A DNA stretch of 64,000 nucleotides from Neostapfia colusana (GCA_030760725.1 JASWHV010000010.1:37205760-37269759); one strand, 5' to 3'. Positions 43,533 through 55,248 are shown, counted from the stretch's first letter. The notes: generated from the sequence alone by a model not told the origin. A program made the numbers and translations.

Positions 43533-43545
43533 AAGGGGGGTAGAG
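43533..43545 (+). other. Polypurine tract of chromovirus C
   Basis: AAGGGGGGTAGAG just before the 3' LTR at 43547, preceded by GAGGACGAGATTTC. Confidence 0.9.
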
Positions 43546-43546
43546 C

Positions 43547-46500
43547 TGTAACACCCCAAATTTTGATTCAAAACTCTAAACCATGTTCAGAGGGGAATTT
43601 AAAAATTTTTGGACGTGTTGCATGTTTTGCAAAAATTCAAATTCAAACTGGAATTCAAATTATACCCAAAACAGAAAAGAAATGGAAAAAGAAAAAAGGA
43701 AAACGGGAAAAAACTGGCCAGTGGGCCGAAACCGCCAGCCGGCCCAGCAACCCCCGCGCCAGCCCGCCCCCGCGCGCGCCGCGCTGCCCCTCGCTGACGG
43801 GTGGGACCCACATGTCATCCCTAACCCCGCGACCCCGGACTCTCTCCCGCGCGCGCGATCGCAACCGATCGGGAAACCGCGTCCCGCAGCCGAATTCTGG
43901 ACCCAGAGGACTCCAACTCGATCACAACAGACCCACCGCCCTCCCCCGGCTATAAAAACCCCAGCTCCGATCAGTTTTCCGCACGCGATCGCCGATTTTC
44001 ACTCCGGTGAGCACCGAGACTTCGCCTGTGAATTCTGGTCGATCTAAGCTCGGAAACTCTGATCTAACTCGCTGGTTTTGATCCACCGCCTCCGGGGAAC
44101 TTTGCAGGTGCAGAAAACTCGGAGAGTTACGGTGTAAACGCAGCGCCGACGAGCTTCGCCGTGGTTTTGCCTCGGACCTCGCCGCCGATCACTTTCCAGG
44201 ACCCCCGAGCTCGAGAAAACCCCTGAGGTGAGATCCCTGACCTCCCCTCTACCGATCTAGGCCATAAGATCACAGTTCTAGGCAGAATTCTCGAGGATCC
44301 GAAACTTTCCGGCGAGATCGCCGCTTCCCGCCGCCGTGCGCCGCCGGCAGCGCCGCCCGCGCTCGATCAGAGCGACGTGGCCGCTTGTGCGCCGTTTATT
44401 TTAAATCGCACGGTAGGGTTTAAAACCCCGCGTACCGGTTCGATCTTATAATCTCAGCCGTCGGTTTAAAATCGGACGGTCTACGTCGACCCCGCATTAT
44501 AAAGACTGGAGTTCTTACGTGCTACCCCCTGGGGTTCTCTGGAATTGAGAGCTAGCCCCAGAAACTTCAGATCTAGCCCCTGGAACTTCAGAAAATCGTG
44601 TAAATTCATTTAAAAATCAGTTTTAGCCCCTGGACTTAATAGAAATTAAGAAAAACACCTCTGATAAGTGTAGCTAGACCCCTGGAAATTATGAAAATAA
44701 TATTATAGACCCTGTAATGGGGTGAGTTTACTTTTTAACCCTGTTTAGTATTTAATTTAGAAAATTGAATATGTAACTAGTGTTTAAAAAATTAAAAAGG
44801 GGGAACAAACATAATTGTCAAAATTAATTAAAAACTTTCTCAGTACTTAGAAAATTTTGGAGTGAGATAAAAGTATATTTTTGGGCTGAAATAAATCTGT
44901 TTCATCTATTATTCACATTTATTAGTATAGGGACACATTTTTAAGTAAAGAATAGTTATAGAAAAATAGGGAAAATAATTATGAAATAGTATACATCATA
45001 AGCCATGGTCAAAATATGATTTGAAATTATTTAGGACCAGAACCTAATCTGTTTAGGTGATGTGTATTACTAATTTAATAATAAAATACACAATTATGCA
45101 TAGGAATATAAATCTGAAAATATAGCAACTAGTAAATGATAAATGGAGTTTCTAAAATACAAAGAATTCAGTTTAGGGTTGATAGAAGTTGTGAAGGCAC
45201 ATTGTATGCAAGTATAAATGGGGACACAAAAGTAGGAATCATATATACATGGTTAAAAGTGCATGCAAGTCACAACTTAACACACATAAAGTAACCACAA
45301 CACATATAATGGAGAATGAATTTCATAAATGTGAATGTGTGGGTTGTATGAAGTGTAAGTGTGAACTATGTCTTATGATTGTTGTTTTTCTTTTGCTATG
45401 TGTGATGGTATGAAGTAGAACCTGTTCAAGAGCAAGTTATTTCTTTCCAAGATCAGGACTACCCTTTTCAAGAGCAGCAAGAAGGAGGCAAGTGTCCTTG
45501 ACCACTTTGATCCTATGCTAGGATGTGTAGATAGAATTATTTGCATTGTCAAGTTAAATATGAAACCCATGCTAGGAAGTTTCCCTAGAATTGCATTACC
45601 TTGTTTCCTTGTAGCTTGGGTTGGGATTTATTTTATCATGTCATCTATTTACATGCATTTGCTTAGCCATGCTTAGAATGGGATATTTGGGATATGAGAT
45701 CATCAGTTTATATTACCATACTCTTGAATGAGCTATTGTGAGTTATGTAGAGGTAGGGATCAAGGCAAGTTGGATGTTTTGGTTGTGTGCTGGGTGCACG
45801 AGACTTGGGTTTGTGTTTAGTACTTGCCTGGATCCTAAGGACCGGTTCATGGAGCATGTAACCCGGCTTTACAGTGCCAACCACATGCTGAGATGGGGCA
45901 GCTTGGCCAATTAATTAGGTGTATCCCCGGCGTAGTATGGGTGTGTTGGATGGTGCGGGGAGTAGGTGTCAGCTGGACTACCATATGAACCGCAAGGCTC
46001 AAGAGGGGGCCACTGCAGCGGGGTTGGAGCCTCTTGTATTCTGTTAGGGGTGAAACCTCAGTGGGCCCACGCTCGTCGGGAATCCCTTTGTAAAGGCTTC
46101 GTAGTGATCTCCTGGCTACACACCTGGGAAGTGTGAATGTGGATCGTAGCCACTGGCATAATGGAGGTTCTTTTAGTCCACCCGGCAACGGGGGATGAAA
46201 TCACTACATGTGGGTACAGTGGTACAAACTCTGCAGAGTCAAAACTGTCTTGACAGCCGTGCTCAGGTTAAGAGCGGCCTGGACTTATTCATGATTAGAG
46301 GAGTGAAGGTTTTTGGAAGTTGTGAATGTTAAGCGGGGAGCTTAACATTGGAAATGATGTTATGGTTATTTGGTTATGATGATGGGATGGGAGATTGGGA
46401 CCATTTCACCTGTGTAGTAATGAAGGTGCTTAATAAGCTAAGGTGATAGGTATTAATTGCGTAGTGCTTTAACCATGAGTTCAACCTCTCCTTGTTCTAG

Positions 46501-46891
46501 CCGTGCATGATATAATTTTTCCACACTTGCTGAGTACCATTGGTACTCAACCTTGCATATTTGTTGGTTTATATTGCTGCTCAGGTCAAGATAATGAGGT
46601 GGTGTATAATGACCAAGATTTTGGACCCGAGGAAGGCTTTTAGGTTCATGAAGACCCCCGGGCAACGCCTGTGATGGAGCCCTAAAAGAATAATATTCCG
46701 CTGCTAGTTTATTTACTTGTGATGAAGCATTAGTGTCCATTGAGACATTTGCGATGTAAGACTTATTTATATTCGACACCTGGCTTGTAATAAATGATGC
46801 TTCACTATTTGTCATCACATGTATGAGAAAATGATCCTGGCATACATGTGATATTCACTTGGTTGTTTCTTCGGAAAAACCGGGTGTGACA
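43547..46891 (+). repeat. 3' LTR of chromovirus C
   Basis: 3345 bp, one base shorter than the 5' copy (a C lost near 46264). Scattered substitutions, for example near 43851, 44025, 44132, 45897 and 46040. Contains the TATA box at 43951-43958. Confidence 0.95.
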
Positions 46892-46896
46892 TGGCC

Positions 46897-47850
46897 GGGG
46901 AGCGGGACCGCCTCCTCAGCTAGGGGCATCTCTTGAAGGAGCGTACTCTGGAGGTCTGGGCGGAGCTTGACTCGAGGAGGTCGAGACTCGATGCCATGGA
47001 GGCGCTTCGCCTCGACTCCGAGACCCAGCGGCTCCACCAGGAGACCCGCGAGGCTCACGCCAAGGCCGAGGCGCGCTCCACTGCCATGGAAGAGCTGCGG
47101 CTGCAGCTGGCGCACCACGAGTGCGCCGTCGCGGATCGGGAGCGCACGGTGGCGACCGAGGAGAAGAAGGTTGCCGCACGGCTGGAGGCCAGCGAGGGCG
47201 AGCTGAAGGCTCGGGCTGGGGAGCTGGAGCTTCAGGAGGCAGCTCTGGCTGAGAGGGAGGAGCAGGCCTCCCGGGAGCGTCAGGCGGCGCTGGACCGTGA
47301 GTTGGCAGCCGACTTCCGGGCGTCGGAGTTGGAGCAGCTCACCCAGGATCTCCGGCTCCGGGAGGACTCTCTGGCAGCCAAGGAGAAGAGATTCTCCAAG
47401 GAGGGACTCCACGCCCTGCTGGCAGCCCGCCAATAGGTGGAGAAGATCCAGGCTTCACGGTCCGTCGAGGCCCGAGCAGTCTGGAACTTCGTCGACCAGG
47501 CGGGGTCCGCCCTGGTACCCCTCGGCTTCAGCCCCGTGAGGACTGAGGCTCCGGCGCAGGAGGTGACCGAGGTGATCCCGGTGCTCGAGTCCATCGGCGC
47601 CAAGCTGGACAGGCTCGAAGCCATGATCACAGATGAGCTTGAGTCAGAGGGACGGGGCTTGGCGAAGGAGGTCGCCACGCATGTGCTGGCGTGCTTCCGG
47701 AGCCGGGATCCTTCCCTCTCTCTGGAGCCGATAAGACTGGGCCCCATCGTCGAGCGGGAGGAAGCTGCCAGAGTTGAGGTTGGGGACGTGGCCGCCCTCG
47801 TCGCCTCCAGGCCTTGTATCTTTTCTTTTTTTCTTTTGTTGAGTCTGTAG
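46897..47850 (+). pseudogene. Antisense gene of Tat element B3, 3' part (coiled coil)
   Basis: Continues the gene interrupted at 34388 by element C. The reading frame is kept across the insertion site once the duplicated TGGCC is counted once. It encodes a long coiled coil rich in Glu, Arg, Leu and Ala (about 46935-47430; repeated EELRLQLAHHE- and REEQASRERQ-type heptads) and then the conserved block ESIGAKLDRLEA (about 47590). Two in-frame stops break it: TAG near 46920 and TAG near 47435. The frame ends at about 47850, later than in B2 because the end has drifted into the T-rich flank. Confidence 0.8.
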
Positions 47851-48029
47851 TCCAGCTCATGGAGCCTTGAATGAATAGACTCTTGATTATTGTGTCTGTT
47901 CCTTGTCTTCTTCTTGGCTTGGCCTGCCCAAGTTCTTAGCTCCGCAAGGAACTCGGAGGTCTTCACCAATCTTGGAGTCTTGCACAGACACCTTCCTCGG
48001 GCCCTTGTTGTGTTAAGGGCCCAAGGGGT
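47851..48029 (+). other. 3' flank of the B3 antisense gene
   Basis: No gene. Same text as 28997-29239, including TGAATAGACTCTTGATTATTGTGTCTG-like polyadenylation-type sequence near 47870. Confidence 0.5.
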
Positions 48030-48400
48030 CTTCGATGCTCGCCCCGTGAGAACAGGGGGAGGTCCGGCTCTGCTGGCCACGTGGCAGGCCCGGAGCTCCT
48101 CTGAGGAGAGGGTGGTCCGGCCCCGCAGGACACGTGGAGCGTTCGGAGCTCGCCCCTGCGGAGGGGCGAAGTCCGGCTTTGCCGGCCCCGTGGCGGGCGC
48201 AGAGCCCTCCTCTGAGGAGAGGGAGGTCCGGCCCCGCTGGACACATGGAGCCTTCGGAGCTCGCCCCCACGGAGGGGGCGAGGTCTGGCTCTGCCGGCCA
48301 CGTGGCAGGCCCGGAGCTATCCTCTGAGGAGAGGGGGGCCCCGGCCCCGCCAGACACTTGGGGCTTTCAGAACCCGCCCCTGCGAAGGGGGCAAGGTCTG
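48030..48400. repeat. G-box minisatellite in the 3' region of B3/D
   Basis: Six units. CACGTG near 48077, 48131 and 48299; decayed copies GGCCCCGTGG (48184), GACACATGG (48240) and GACACTTGG (48354). The hairpin-like CTCTGAGGAGAG is kept in most units. Confidence 0.85.
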
Positions 48401-49335
48401 GATCCTCTGGTCTTGAGTTGGAGTAGTCAGGAGCTCCAGTGGTTCTTCACGCGGTCCACGTAGTGGCACCCTGGTAGTTGCGGCCAATGGTTTGGGCACA
48501 CCTACCATACTCCTACGGGGGAGCTAAGGCCAGGAGGTCTTGCACACAAGTAAGGGAACCGTAATTCTCCTTGGGGGCTCTCCCCTCCCAATATAATAGT
48601 CTTATTTGGGTTACGGTCCTGGTCCGGTATACGGGGCTTGGGCAATTCAGTGCGCCCGGCGCCGGGGGTCCGGCTCCCTCCGAGGTCAGGGTACGACCGT
48701 CCGGCCCTTAGTACTGGACCATAACGCTGGGGAGGTAGAGTGGGCAGGCTTTGGGTACGGAACCAGGCAAAGCAGGCTGTACTCCCCTAGACCTCCGAAG
48801 GGCAGGGCGCGCACGCTTTGGGTCGGAACCAGGCAAAGCAGGCTACGCACCCCAGACCCTCCATGTACAGCACAGGCTTTTCCTGGAGGTGACCAACTGG
48901 CATCGCAGCAGCTGACTGGGGGAGGCCTGAGAGGCCCCCTGGCCATTGGCAGGTACCTCAAGCGTGACCGTCTTCGGTAGGATAGCAAATGCCGACTTGG
49001 GATGAGAGTGGGAAAGGAGAGCTAAATGTACGGTGAGCATACATGGAAAGTGCGGTCATAAAAATTAATTCATAATTTAAATGAGCACAGGGGTAAGAGC
49101 GTGGCAGGACAGGTTTCTTTCCATGTAAATATCCATACGAGGAAGGCAGGCTAAACATGGAGACAACGACCCGCCCCATTAAGAAGGGAAGCAAGACTCT
49201 ACACGCTTAGGGTCAGAACCAGGCCAAGCTGAAACGTAGTCCTTGACCGTCCCCTGGGACTTAGCTGCTCCGAGCGCTGTTCCTGGACTCTATGGAATTT
49301 ATTAAAGAAATAAAAAGAACTGTCCTACTACTGCT
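48401..49335 (-). other. 3' untranslated region after pol in B3/D
   Basis: No gene seen. Parallels 29626-30563 (B2) and 51740-52690 (E). The pol stop lies at its right edge. Confidence 0.6.
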
Positions 49336-51230
49336 CTAGTGATAGAACTTACGGAGGTGTTCAATGTTCCAAGGGTTCGGGAGCGGATCGCCATCCTCGG
49401 TGGAAAGGCGTACGCACCCGGGGCGGCAAACTTTCGTGAATCGGAAGGGATCTTCCCAGCTGGGGGAGATTTTGTCGGTCCCTTCGCGAGAAAGTATGCG
49501 CCGCAGCACCAGGTCACCTTCTTGCAGCTCCCGAACATGCACTGTCCTTTGATGGTAGCGCCGGAGCGCCTGCCGGTACTGTGCGTTGCGGAGCGCTGCG
49601 TGTAATCGAGCCTCGTCGACGAGGTCGATGTCTTCACACCAGAGGTTGTCCTGCATGGCTTTGTCGTAAGCTCGGACACGGAGAGTCCCCATGGTGATTT
49701 CTGGGGGAAGCACAGCTTCGGCCCCGTACATCATGAAGAAGGGAGTCTCCCCGGTGGCCCGGCTTTGGGATGTCTGGTTAACCCACAGTGTGCTCGGAAG
49801 CTCATCCACCCACTTGGCACCATGTTTCTTCAAGCCAGCATAGGTGCGAGTCTTGAGGCCCCGAAGAATCTCGGCATTGGCCCTCTCGACTTTCCCATTG
49901 CTCTTTGGGTGAGCAACGGAGGCATAGCACACCTGGATGCCGAGGTCTTCGCAGTAGTCTTGGAATGCTGCGCTGGTGAACTGGGTCCCGTTGTGGGTGA
50001 TGATTCTGTTCGGTACCCCGAACCTGCAGACGATCGACTTGATGAATTTGACTGCAGATTGCTTGTTGATGGTGATGACGGGTGTAGCTTCCGGCCACTT
50101 GGTGAACTTGTCGATGGCGACGTAGAGGTACCGGAATCCCCCGACGGCTTTGAGGAATGGCCCCAGGATGTCCAACCCCCATACCGCGAACGGCCACGAG
50201 GGCGGGATCATCTGTACCGCCTGAGCCGGTGTGTGGATCTGCTTGGAATCAAACTGGCACGCCTTGCAGCTATTGACCAGCTTGATGGCATCTCGGAGTG
50301 CTGTCAGCCAGTAGAAGCCATGCCGGAAGGCTTTGCCGATGAGCGTGCGTGAGGAAGAGTGACTCCCACATTCGCCTCCATGGATCTCAGCGAGCAAGTC
50401 ACAGCCTTGCCCCTGGGTTATGCACCGCAATAGGATGTGGTTGGCGCCATGCCGGTAGAGATCCCCTTCTACCAGCGCATAACTTTTAGCCATGCGCACG
50501 ATCCGTTCAGCGGATACACGTTCATCAGGTAGGATATTGTCTTTCAAGTAGTCCTGGATCTCCGTGATCCAAGCATCGGGTCTGACTTGAGCTTCTAGAT
50601 CTTGAGCGCTGGGTAGCACGAAGTCCCCAGTGACGCTTACGATCCTTGGCGGTGTCCATGGTAGCAGGGCCGTTGGGACCGCCAGCTTCGAGGTGCTGGT
50701 CCCGCCCCCTTCGCCCGGCTCGGCAGGCCGGGCTGTGGGCCGCAGCAACGTCCTCTCGAAGACTCCATCGGGCACCAGGGCTCCAGTGGAGGCCTTCATT
50801 TGGAGGTCGTCAGCCGCAGCATTGTCGGCACGCGATACATGGCGCAGGTCCAAGGCAAGGAAGTCTTTCTCCAGCATCTGCACATGGAGCAGATAGGCAG
50901 CTAGTTGCGAGTCATTGCAGGAACATTCACCCTTGACTTGCTTGATGACTAGCTGGGAGTCACCATGTGCCAACAACTGGCGAGCACCAAGAGACAGGGC
51001 TGTCTTTAGGCTAAAGATGAGGGCTTCATACTCTGCCATGTTGTTGGTTGCCTGGAAATTGAGACACACCATGTACCCAAACTGCTCCCCCGATGGCATG
51101 AGAAGCAGTACGCCGGCACCGGCCCCCTGCTTTCACGAGGAGCTGTCAAAGAAGAGCGTCCAGTGAGGCCCGGTGAAGACCGGAGCTCGGGGCTTTGGTT
51201 CACCGTCTTCGTGGCCCGCTGGGTTCCGGC
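49336..51230 (-). pseudogene. Tat pol fragment D: RNase H and integrase
   Basis: Minus strand. An open frame of 587 codons (51099 to 49336), extended upstream to about 51225 through an in-frame TGA at 51133-51135. The first part is an RNase H of the RVT_3 (archaeal-like) type seen in Tat elements: NMAEYEAL, HGDSQLV and RADNAAADD keep Glu, Asp and Asp; the first Asp lies next to the TGA. The integrase has its HHCC finger (HGGECGSHSSSRT...CKACQ), first Asp in VWGLDILGP and Glu in SNGKVERANAEI, but the second catalytic Asp is His (ITHNGTQF, codon 49993-49995), so catalysis should be lost. The C-terminal tail ends PWNIEHLRKFYH. Gag, protease and RT are absent: at about 51230 the sequence jumps to element E. 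Confidence 0.88.
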
Positions 51231-51489
51231 GTGAGTCCGGGGACTCCTAGGCCTTGTACCCTTTTCTTTTTTTTTTGTTTTTGTTGAGTCTTTAGTCCAG
51301 CTCATGGAGCCTTGAATGAATTGACTCTTGATTATTGTGTTTGTTCCTTATCTTCTTCTTGGCTTGGCCTGCCCGAGTCCTTACCTCCGCAAGGAATTCG
51401 GAGATCTTCACCAATCTTGAAGTCTTGCATAGACACCTTCCTTTGGTCCTTGCTGTGTTAAGGGCCCAAGGGGTCTTCGGAGCTCGCCC
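51231..51489 (+). other. End of the antisense gene and 3' flank in Tat element E
   Basis: Only the last few codons of an antisense gene remain (text like 28970-29010), followed by the T-rich flank. The rest of E's antisense gene and its 3' LTR are missing at the junction with D's pol. No separate gene. Confidence 0.6.
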
Positions 51490-51735
51490 CGTGAGAACGG
51501 GGGAAGGTCCGACTCTGCTTGCCACGTGGCGGCCCCGGAGCTCCTTCGAGAAGAGGGTGGTCCGGCCCCACAGGACACGTGGAGCCTTCGGAGCTCGCCC
51601 CTGCGGAGGGGGCGAGGCCCGGCTCTGCCGGCCACGTGGCGGGCCCAGAGCTATCCTCTGACGAGAGGGGGGCCCCGGCCCTGCCGGACACGTGGGGCCT
51701 TAGGAACCCGCCCCTGCGAAGGGGGCGAGATCCGG
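51490..51735. repeat. G-box minisatellite in the 3' region of E
   Basis: Four to five units with CACGTG near 51522, 51576, 51632 and 51689. Shorter than the homologous arrays of B2 and D; one half-unit is missing the CTCTGAGGAGAG hairpin (CCTTCGAGAAGAGG near 51542). Confidence 0.85.
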
Positions 51736-52680
51736 ATCCTCCGGTCTTGCATTAGAGTAGTCAGGAGCTCCGGTCTTTCTTCGCGCGGTCCCCGTAGTAG
51801 CCCCCTGGTAGGTGTGGCCAATGGTTTGGGCACACCTACCATACTCCTGCGGGGGAGCTAAGGCCAGAAGGTCCTGCACACAAGTAAGGGAACCATAATT
51901 CTCCTTGGGCGCTCTCCCCTCCCTATCTCATAGTCTTATTTTGCTTACGGCCCTTGTCCGGTATACGGGGCTTGGGCAATTCAGTGCGCCCGACACCGGT
52001 GTTCCGGTTCCCTCCGAGGTCAGGGTACGACCGTCCGGCCCCTAGTACTGGACCGTAACGCTGGGGAGGCAGAGTGTACAGGCTTTGGGTACGGGACCAG
52101 GCAAAGCAGGCTGTACTCCCCTAGACCTCTGAAGGGTAGGATGCACACGCTTTGGGTCGGAACCAGGCAAAGCAGGCTACGCACCCTGGACCCCCCATGC
52201 ACAACGCAGGTTTGTCCTGGAGGTGACAAACTGGCATCGCAGCACCTGACTAGAGGAGGTCCGAGAGGCCGCCTGGCCATCGGCAGGTACTTCAAGCGCG
52301 ACCGTCTTAGGTAGGATAGCAAATGCCGACTAGGGATGAGAGTAGAAAAGGAGAGCTAAGTGTACGGTGAGCATACACAGAAAGTGCGATAATAAAAATT
52401 AATGCGTAATTTAAATGAGCACAAAAGTAAGAGCATGGTAGAACAGGTTTTTCCCTGTATGAGCGTCCATAGGAGGAAGACAGTCTAAACATGGAGGCAA
52501 CGACCACCCCATTATGAGGGGAAGCAAGATCCTACGCGGTTAGGGTCGGAACAAGGCCAAGCTGGACGTAGTCCTGGACCGTCCCCTGAGGCTTGGTTGC
52601 TCCGAGCGCTGTTCCTAGACTCTATGGGATCTATTACAGAAAGGAAATGACTTGTGCTACCAATACTCTGGGGATAGAAC
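51736..52680 (-). other. 3' untranslated region after pol in E
   Basis: No gene seen. Third copy of the region at 29626-30563 and 48401-49335, with CGGTACGACC-type and AGGCAAAGCAGGCT repeats near 52099 and 52169. Confidence 0.6.
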
Positions 52681-53400
52681 TTACAGTGGTATCCTATGTT
52701 CCAAGGGTTCGAGAGCGGATCCCCATCCTTGGTGGCGAGGCGTGCGCACCCGGGGCGGCAAACTTTTGTGACTCGGAAGGGACCTTCCAAGCTGGGGGAG
52801 AGTTTGACGGTCCCTTCGCGAGAAAGTATGTGCCGCTGCACCAGGTCGCCTTCCTAGAGCTCCCGGACACGCTTGGTCCTTTGGCGGTAGCGCCGGAGCG
52901 CCTGCCGGGACCGTGCATTGCGGAGCGTTGCTTGTAATCGTGCCTCGTCGACGAGGTCGATGTCTTCACGCCGGAGCTGGTCCTGCGCGGCTTCTCCCGG
53001 GAGCCCCGGGGTATCTTCCTCAATTGGCTCAGGCTGACAAGAGGTAGACGGGCCCGGACCCTTCTTGGGGGACCCAGGATGTCTCCCTCCATTGGCTCAG
53101 GCCGACAGGAGGTTGACAGGTCGAGGGCAGCCCCCAGGAGGTGAGGCCGAGGCACGGGGGCGTGCGCTCGGGTGGAGCTGGCCCGGCTCTGCACCGCCGG
53201 GGGCTGGTGCTCGGGCAGCTGCAAACGCTTGGAGATTTTCCAAGGCTGACACTGCAGCAGTGCGGTCTCCACAGATCTTGAGGACGCCTGTTGTTGCAGG
53301 CATCTTCAAGACGAGGTAGCCGTAGTGGGCTACCTCCATGAATCGGCACAGGGCTGGCCTTCCTATGATGGCGTTGAAGGGTGTAGGATTGAAGTACACG
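52681..53400 (-). pseudogene. Tat pol fragment E with a large internal deletion
   Basis: Minus strand. The right part (53400 to about 53110) encodes the segment after the protease (FNAIIGRPALCRFMEVAHYGYLVLKMP motif region), typical of Tat-lineage pol before RT. At about 52985-53000 the sequence jumps to the C-terminal part of integrase (REDIDLVDEARL-like, in a shifted frame, then GPFRVTKVCRPGCARLATKDGDP), ending near 52681 in a diverged PWNI tail. RT, RNase H and the integrase core are missing. About 53 bp are duplicated near 52995-53105. The right edge at 53400/53401 is the end of the Sirevirus LTR, so S inserted in this pol. Confidence 0.78.
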
Positions 53401-55031
53401 TGTAAAGCTACCAGAGGGGGGGTGAATGGTAGATAAAAACTTTTCAGCGGAAGCAACAAAACACCCCTCAGCAGAAAACCGATCTGTTAAATTAACCGTG
53501 TGTTCGACTAATCTAAACGTGTTCAACTGTGACAAAACTAGTATATATTGTAGAGAATCAAGTCACGAAGACTTCACAACAAGAATCATGAAAATCCGTT
53601 GAGAGAAACTCAAGTTACGATCGAAAGATCGAACAAAGGTCAATTTGTCCTACGCGAGAAAAACAGTTCTGGAATACTGCAAAGAAACTCGTGTAGATCA
53701 GAAACCACAAACTCAATGACCGTGGCATTTTCACAGATGATAGATAATCAAGTTTTGAAGACAACCCAAAAAGAATCACATCAATTGGATCTGTAAAACT
53801 CGAGTTATGATAAAACCACCGAAGCAAGGTAGTGCTGAACAGAAACTCGACGAGTAAAACTTGTCTGAAACAAGTCGGACGAACAAGGCACAAAAGTTCC
53901 TTTAGAATACGAATTTTATTTATCAAAACACAAGAGGAACAGCCCCAAAGTCGTGCACCCACGAGCCTTGGCCTCCCTTGCTTATATAACCAGCCCGAAG
54001 GCCAACTCAACTCAAACTAGGACTCCTACTCCTACTTGGATTCAAACGGTAACTTTCCAATACTGCTCAAGACTCTTCTATACGCAGATAGAAGCAATCT
54101 TAAGACTTCCAAACACCTTAGGAACGTCCCAAACATTCCTAAAACAACTCAACTTCATGTCCCACACGAAATCCTATCATAACCAACTCAAAACTTTCCA
54201 TATTTGAGTCAAACACGACTCAGCCGCAGTCTGAGTCCATAACCTAGTCGGTTGGACCTTTCCGACCAATTCTTTACGTCCACATCTCTTCATCACGCCT
54301 TGGAACCATGCAGCCACGTCCATGCACTCCTTGCACACGTGCAAATATCTTTCAATGACGTCCAAGATACCTTCATATGCATTGTTCTTGATTCAAACAT
54401 ACTGCGCAACCTCCCGATCAACTCAACCACAATTCCTCCCGAACTTGGTTGTTGAACCTCATCTTCTCCCTAAGACTAGTTCAATGGATCACGTCACCAG
54501 CCATGTCTTGAACTCAAGCAAAACCTGCACATGAATAAACAACCAATACTTCTGAGCACAAGTCCTCGACTTGACTCTCGTTAGTTCCGAAACTACAACA
54601 TTTTACGTGAGCACCTCACATAAGCATGTTGTAAACCATAGCAAAATGATATCAGCCATAACCACCAAAACACACAAAAAACTTAGTAAAATAATACTAA
54701 GCAAACTTTCCATAAGGGTAAAGCATGTTCGAAATATTGCAAGTTAAAAGCAGATCCATTGCAATCAAGCTCCGAACCTTACCAAAGCTAGTCGGACCTA
54801 GCATCGGAGCTAGCAAAAAACAAGTCGGACCTAGCCAAAATAAGTCAGACCTAGACAAAGCAAGTCGGACATTACGTTGGACCTTGCCGGAGCTACCCAA
54901 AACAAGTCGGACCTATCATCGGACCATGCAGGAGCTCGGACCTAGAGTCGGACCTTGTTAAAAAGGTGTTTTTGTAGTATTCAAAACTTTTATCGTCAAA
55001 GCCAATGTATTCAGCACACATAGGTCTCACA
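53401..55031 (-). repeat. 3' LTR of copia element S
   Basis: 1631 bp, minus strand TGTGAGACC...GCTTTACA, followed by Tat pol sequence. The outer five bases are ACACG (53396-53400). About 54750-54960 has several CAAGTCGGACCTAG-like short repeats (at least five, 15-30 bp spacing). No coding region. Confidence 0.75.
54795..54957. repeat. Short repeats with the AGTCGGACCT core in the S LTR
   Basis: AGTCGGACCT or close forms (AGTCAGACCTAG, AGTCGGACAT, ATCGGACCATG) recur about every 20-30 bp near 54795, 54825, 54844, 54861, 54906 and 54948. They lie near the U3 start of the LTR on the minus strand, where enhancer repeats are common; that role is inference. Confidence 0.65.
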
Positions 55032-55248
55032 ATCTCCCCCTTGATGAATGCATTGGCAACAACACTTAAAATCCGAACATTGGCTTATTCACATGAAAAG
55101 TTTCGAAAACAATTTCCCCCCCTTTGTAAATCAGAAATAAAATGAGAAGAAAAACAAAAATACCAAAAATTCCCCCCTGAAAAGAATCGCGCCAAAACAC
55201 TTGCGAATGTGTGCAATGTGTGATCAATTCCCCCCCCCCCCCCCTTTG
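55032..55248 (-). other. Multiple polypurine tracts of S
   Basis: On the minus strand: AAGGGGGAGAT next to the LTR (55032-55042), then AAAGGGGGGGAAA (about 55113-55125), CAGGGGGGAA (about 55169-55179) and a run of 15 G followed by AATTG (55229-55248). Repeated polypurine tracts before the 3' LTR are a known feature of Sireviruses. Confidence 0.75.

Larger units (their letters stand above)
34389..46891 (+). mobile_element. Full-length young Ty3/gypsy chromovirus C
   Basis: 12,503 bp, with the perfect target duplication TGGCC at 34384-34388 and 46892-46896. LTRs of 3346 and 3345 bp differ at about 18-20 places by eye (about 99.5% identity). PBS, an extra upstream ORF, an open gag-pol frame and a polypurine tract are all present. 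It inserted in the antisense gene of Tat element B3. With a grass LTR rate of 1.3e-8 per site per year this divergence would mean roughly 0.2 million years (inference). The chromodomain-type C-terminus and FIDD RT motif place it among Tekay/Del-like chromoviruses. This is the one element in the window that could plausibly still move by itself. Confidence 0.95.

Noticed and set aside
55230..55244. Run of 15 C as a simple-sequence locus
   Set aside because: On the minus strand it is one of several polypurine tracts before the copia 3' LTR, so it is explained by the element, though its exact length may be a sequencing artefact.
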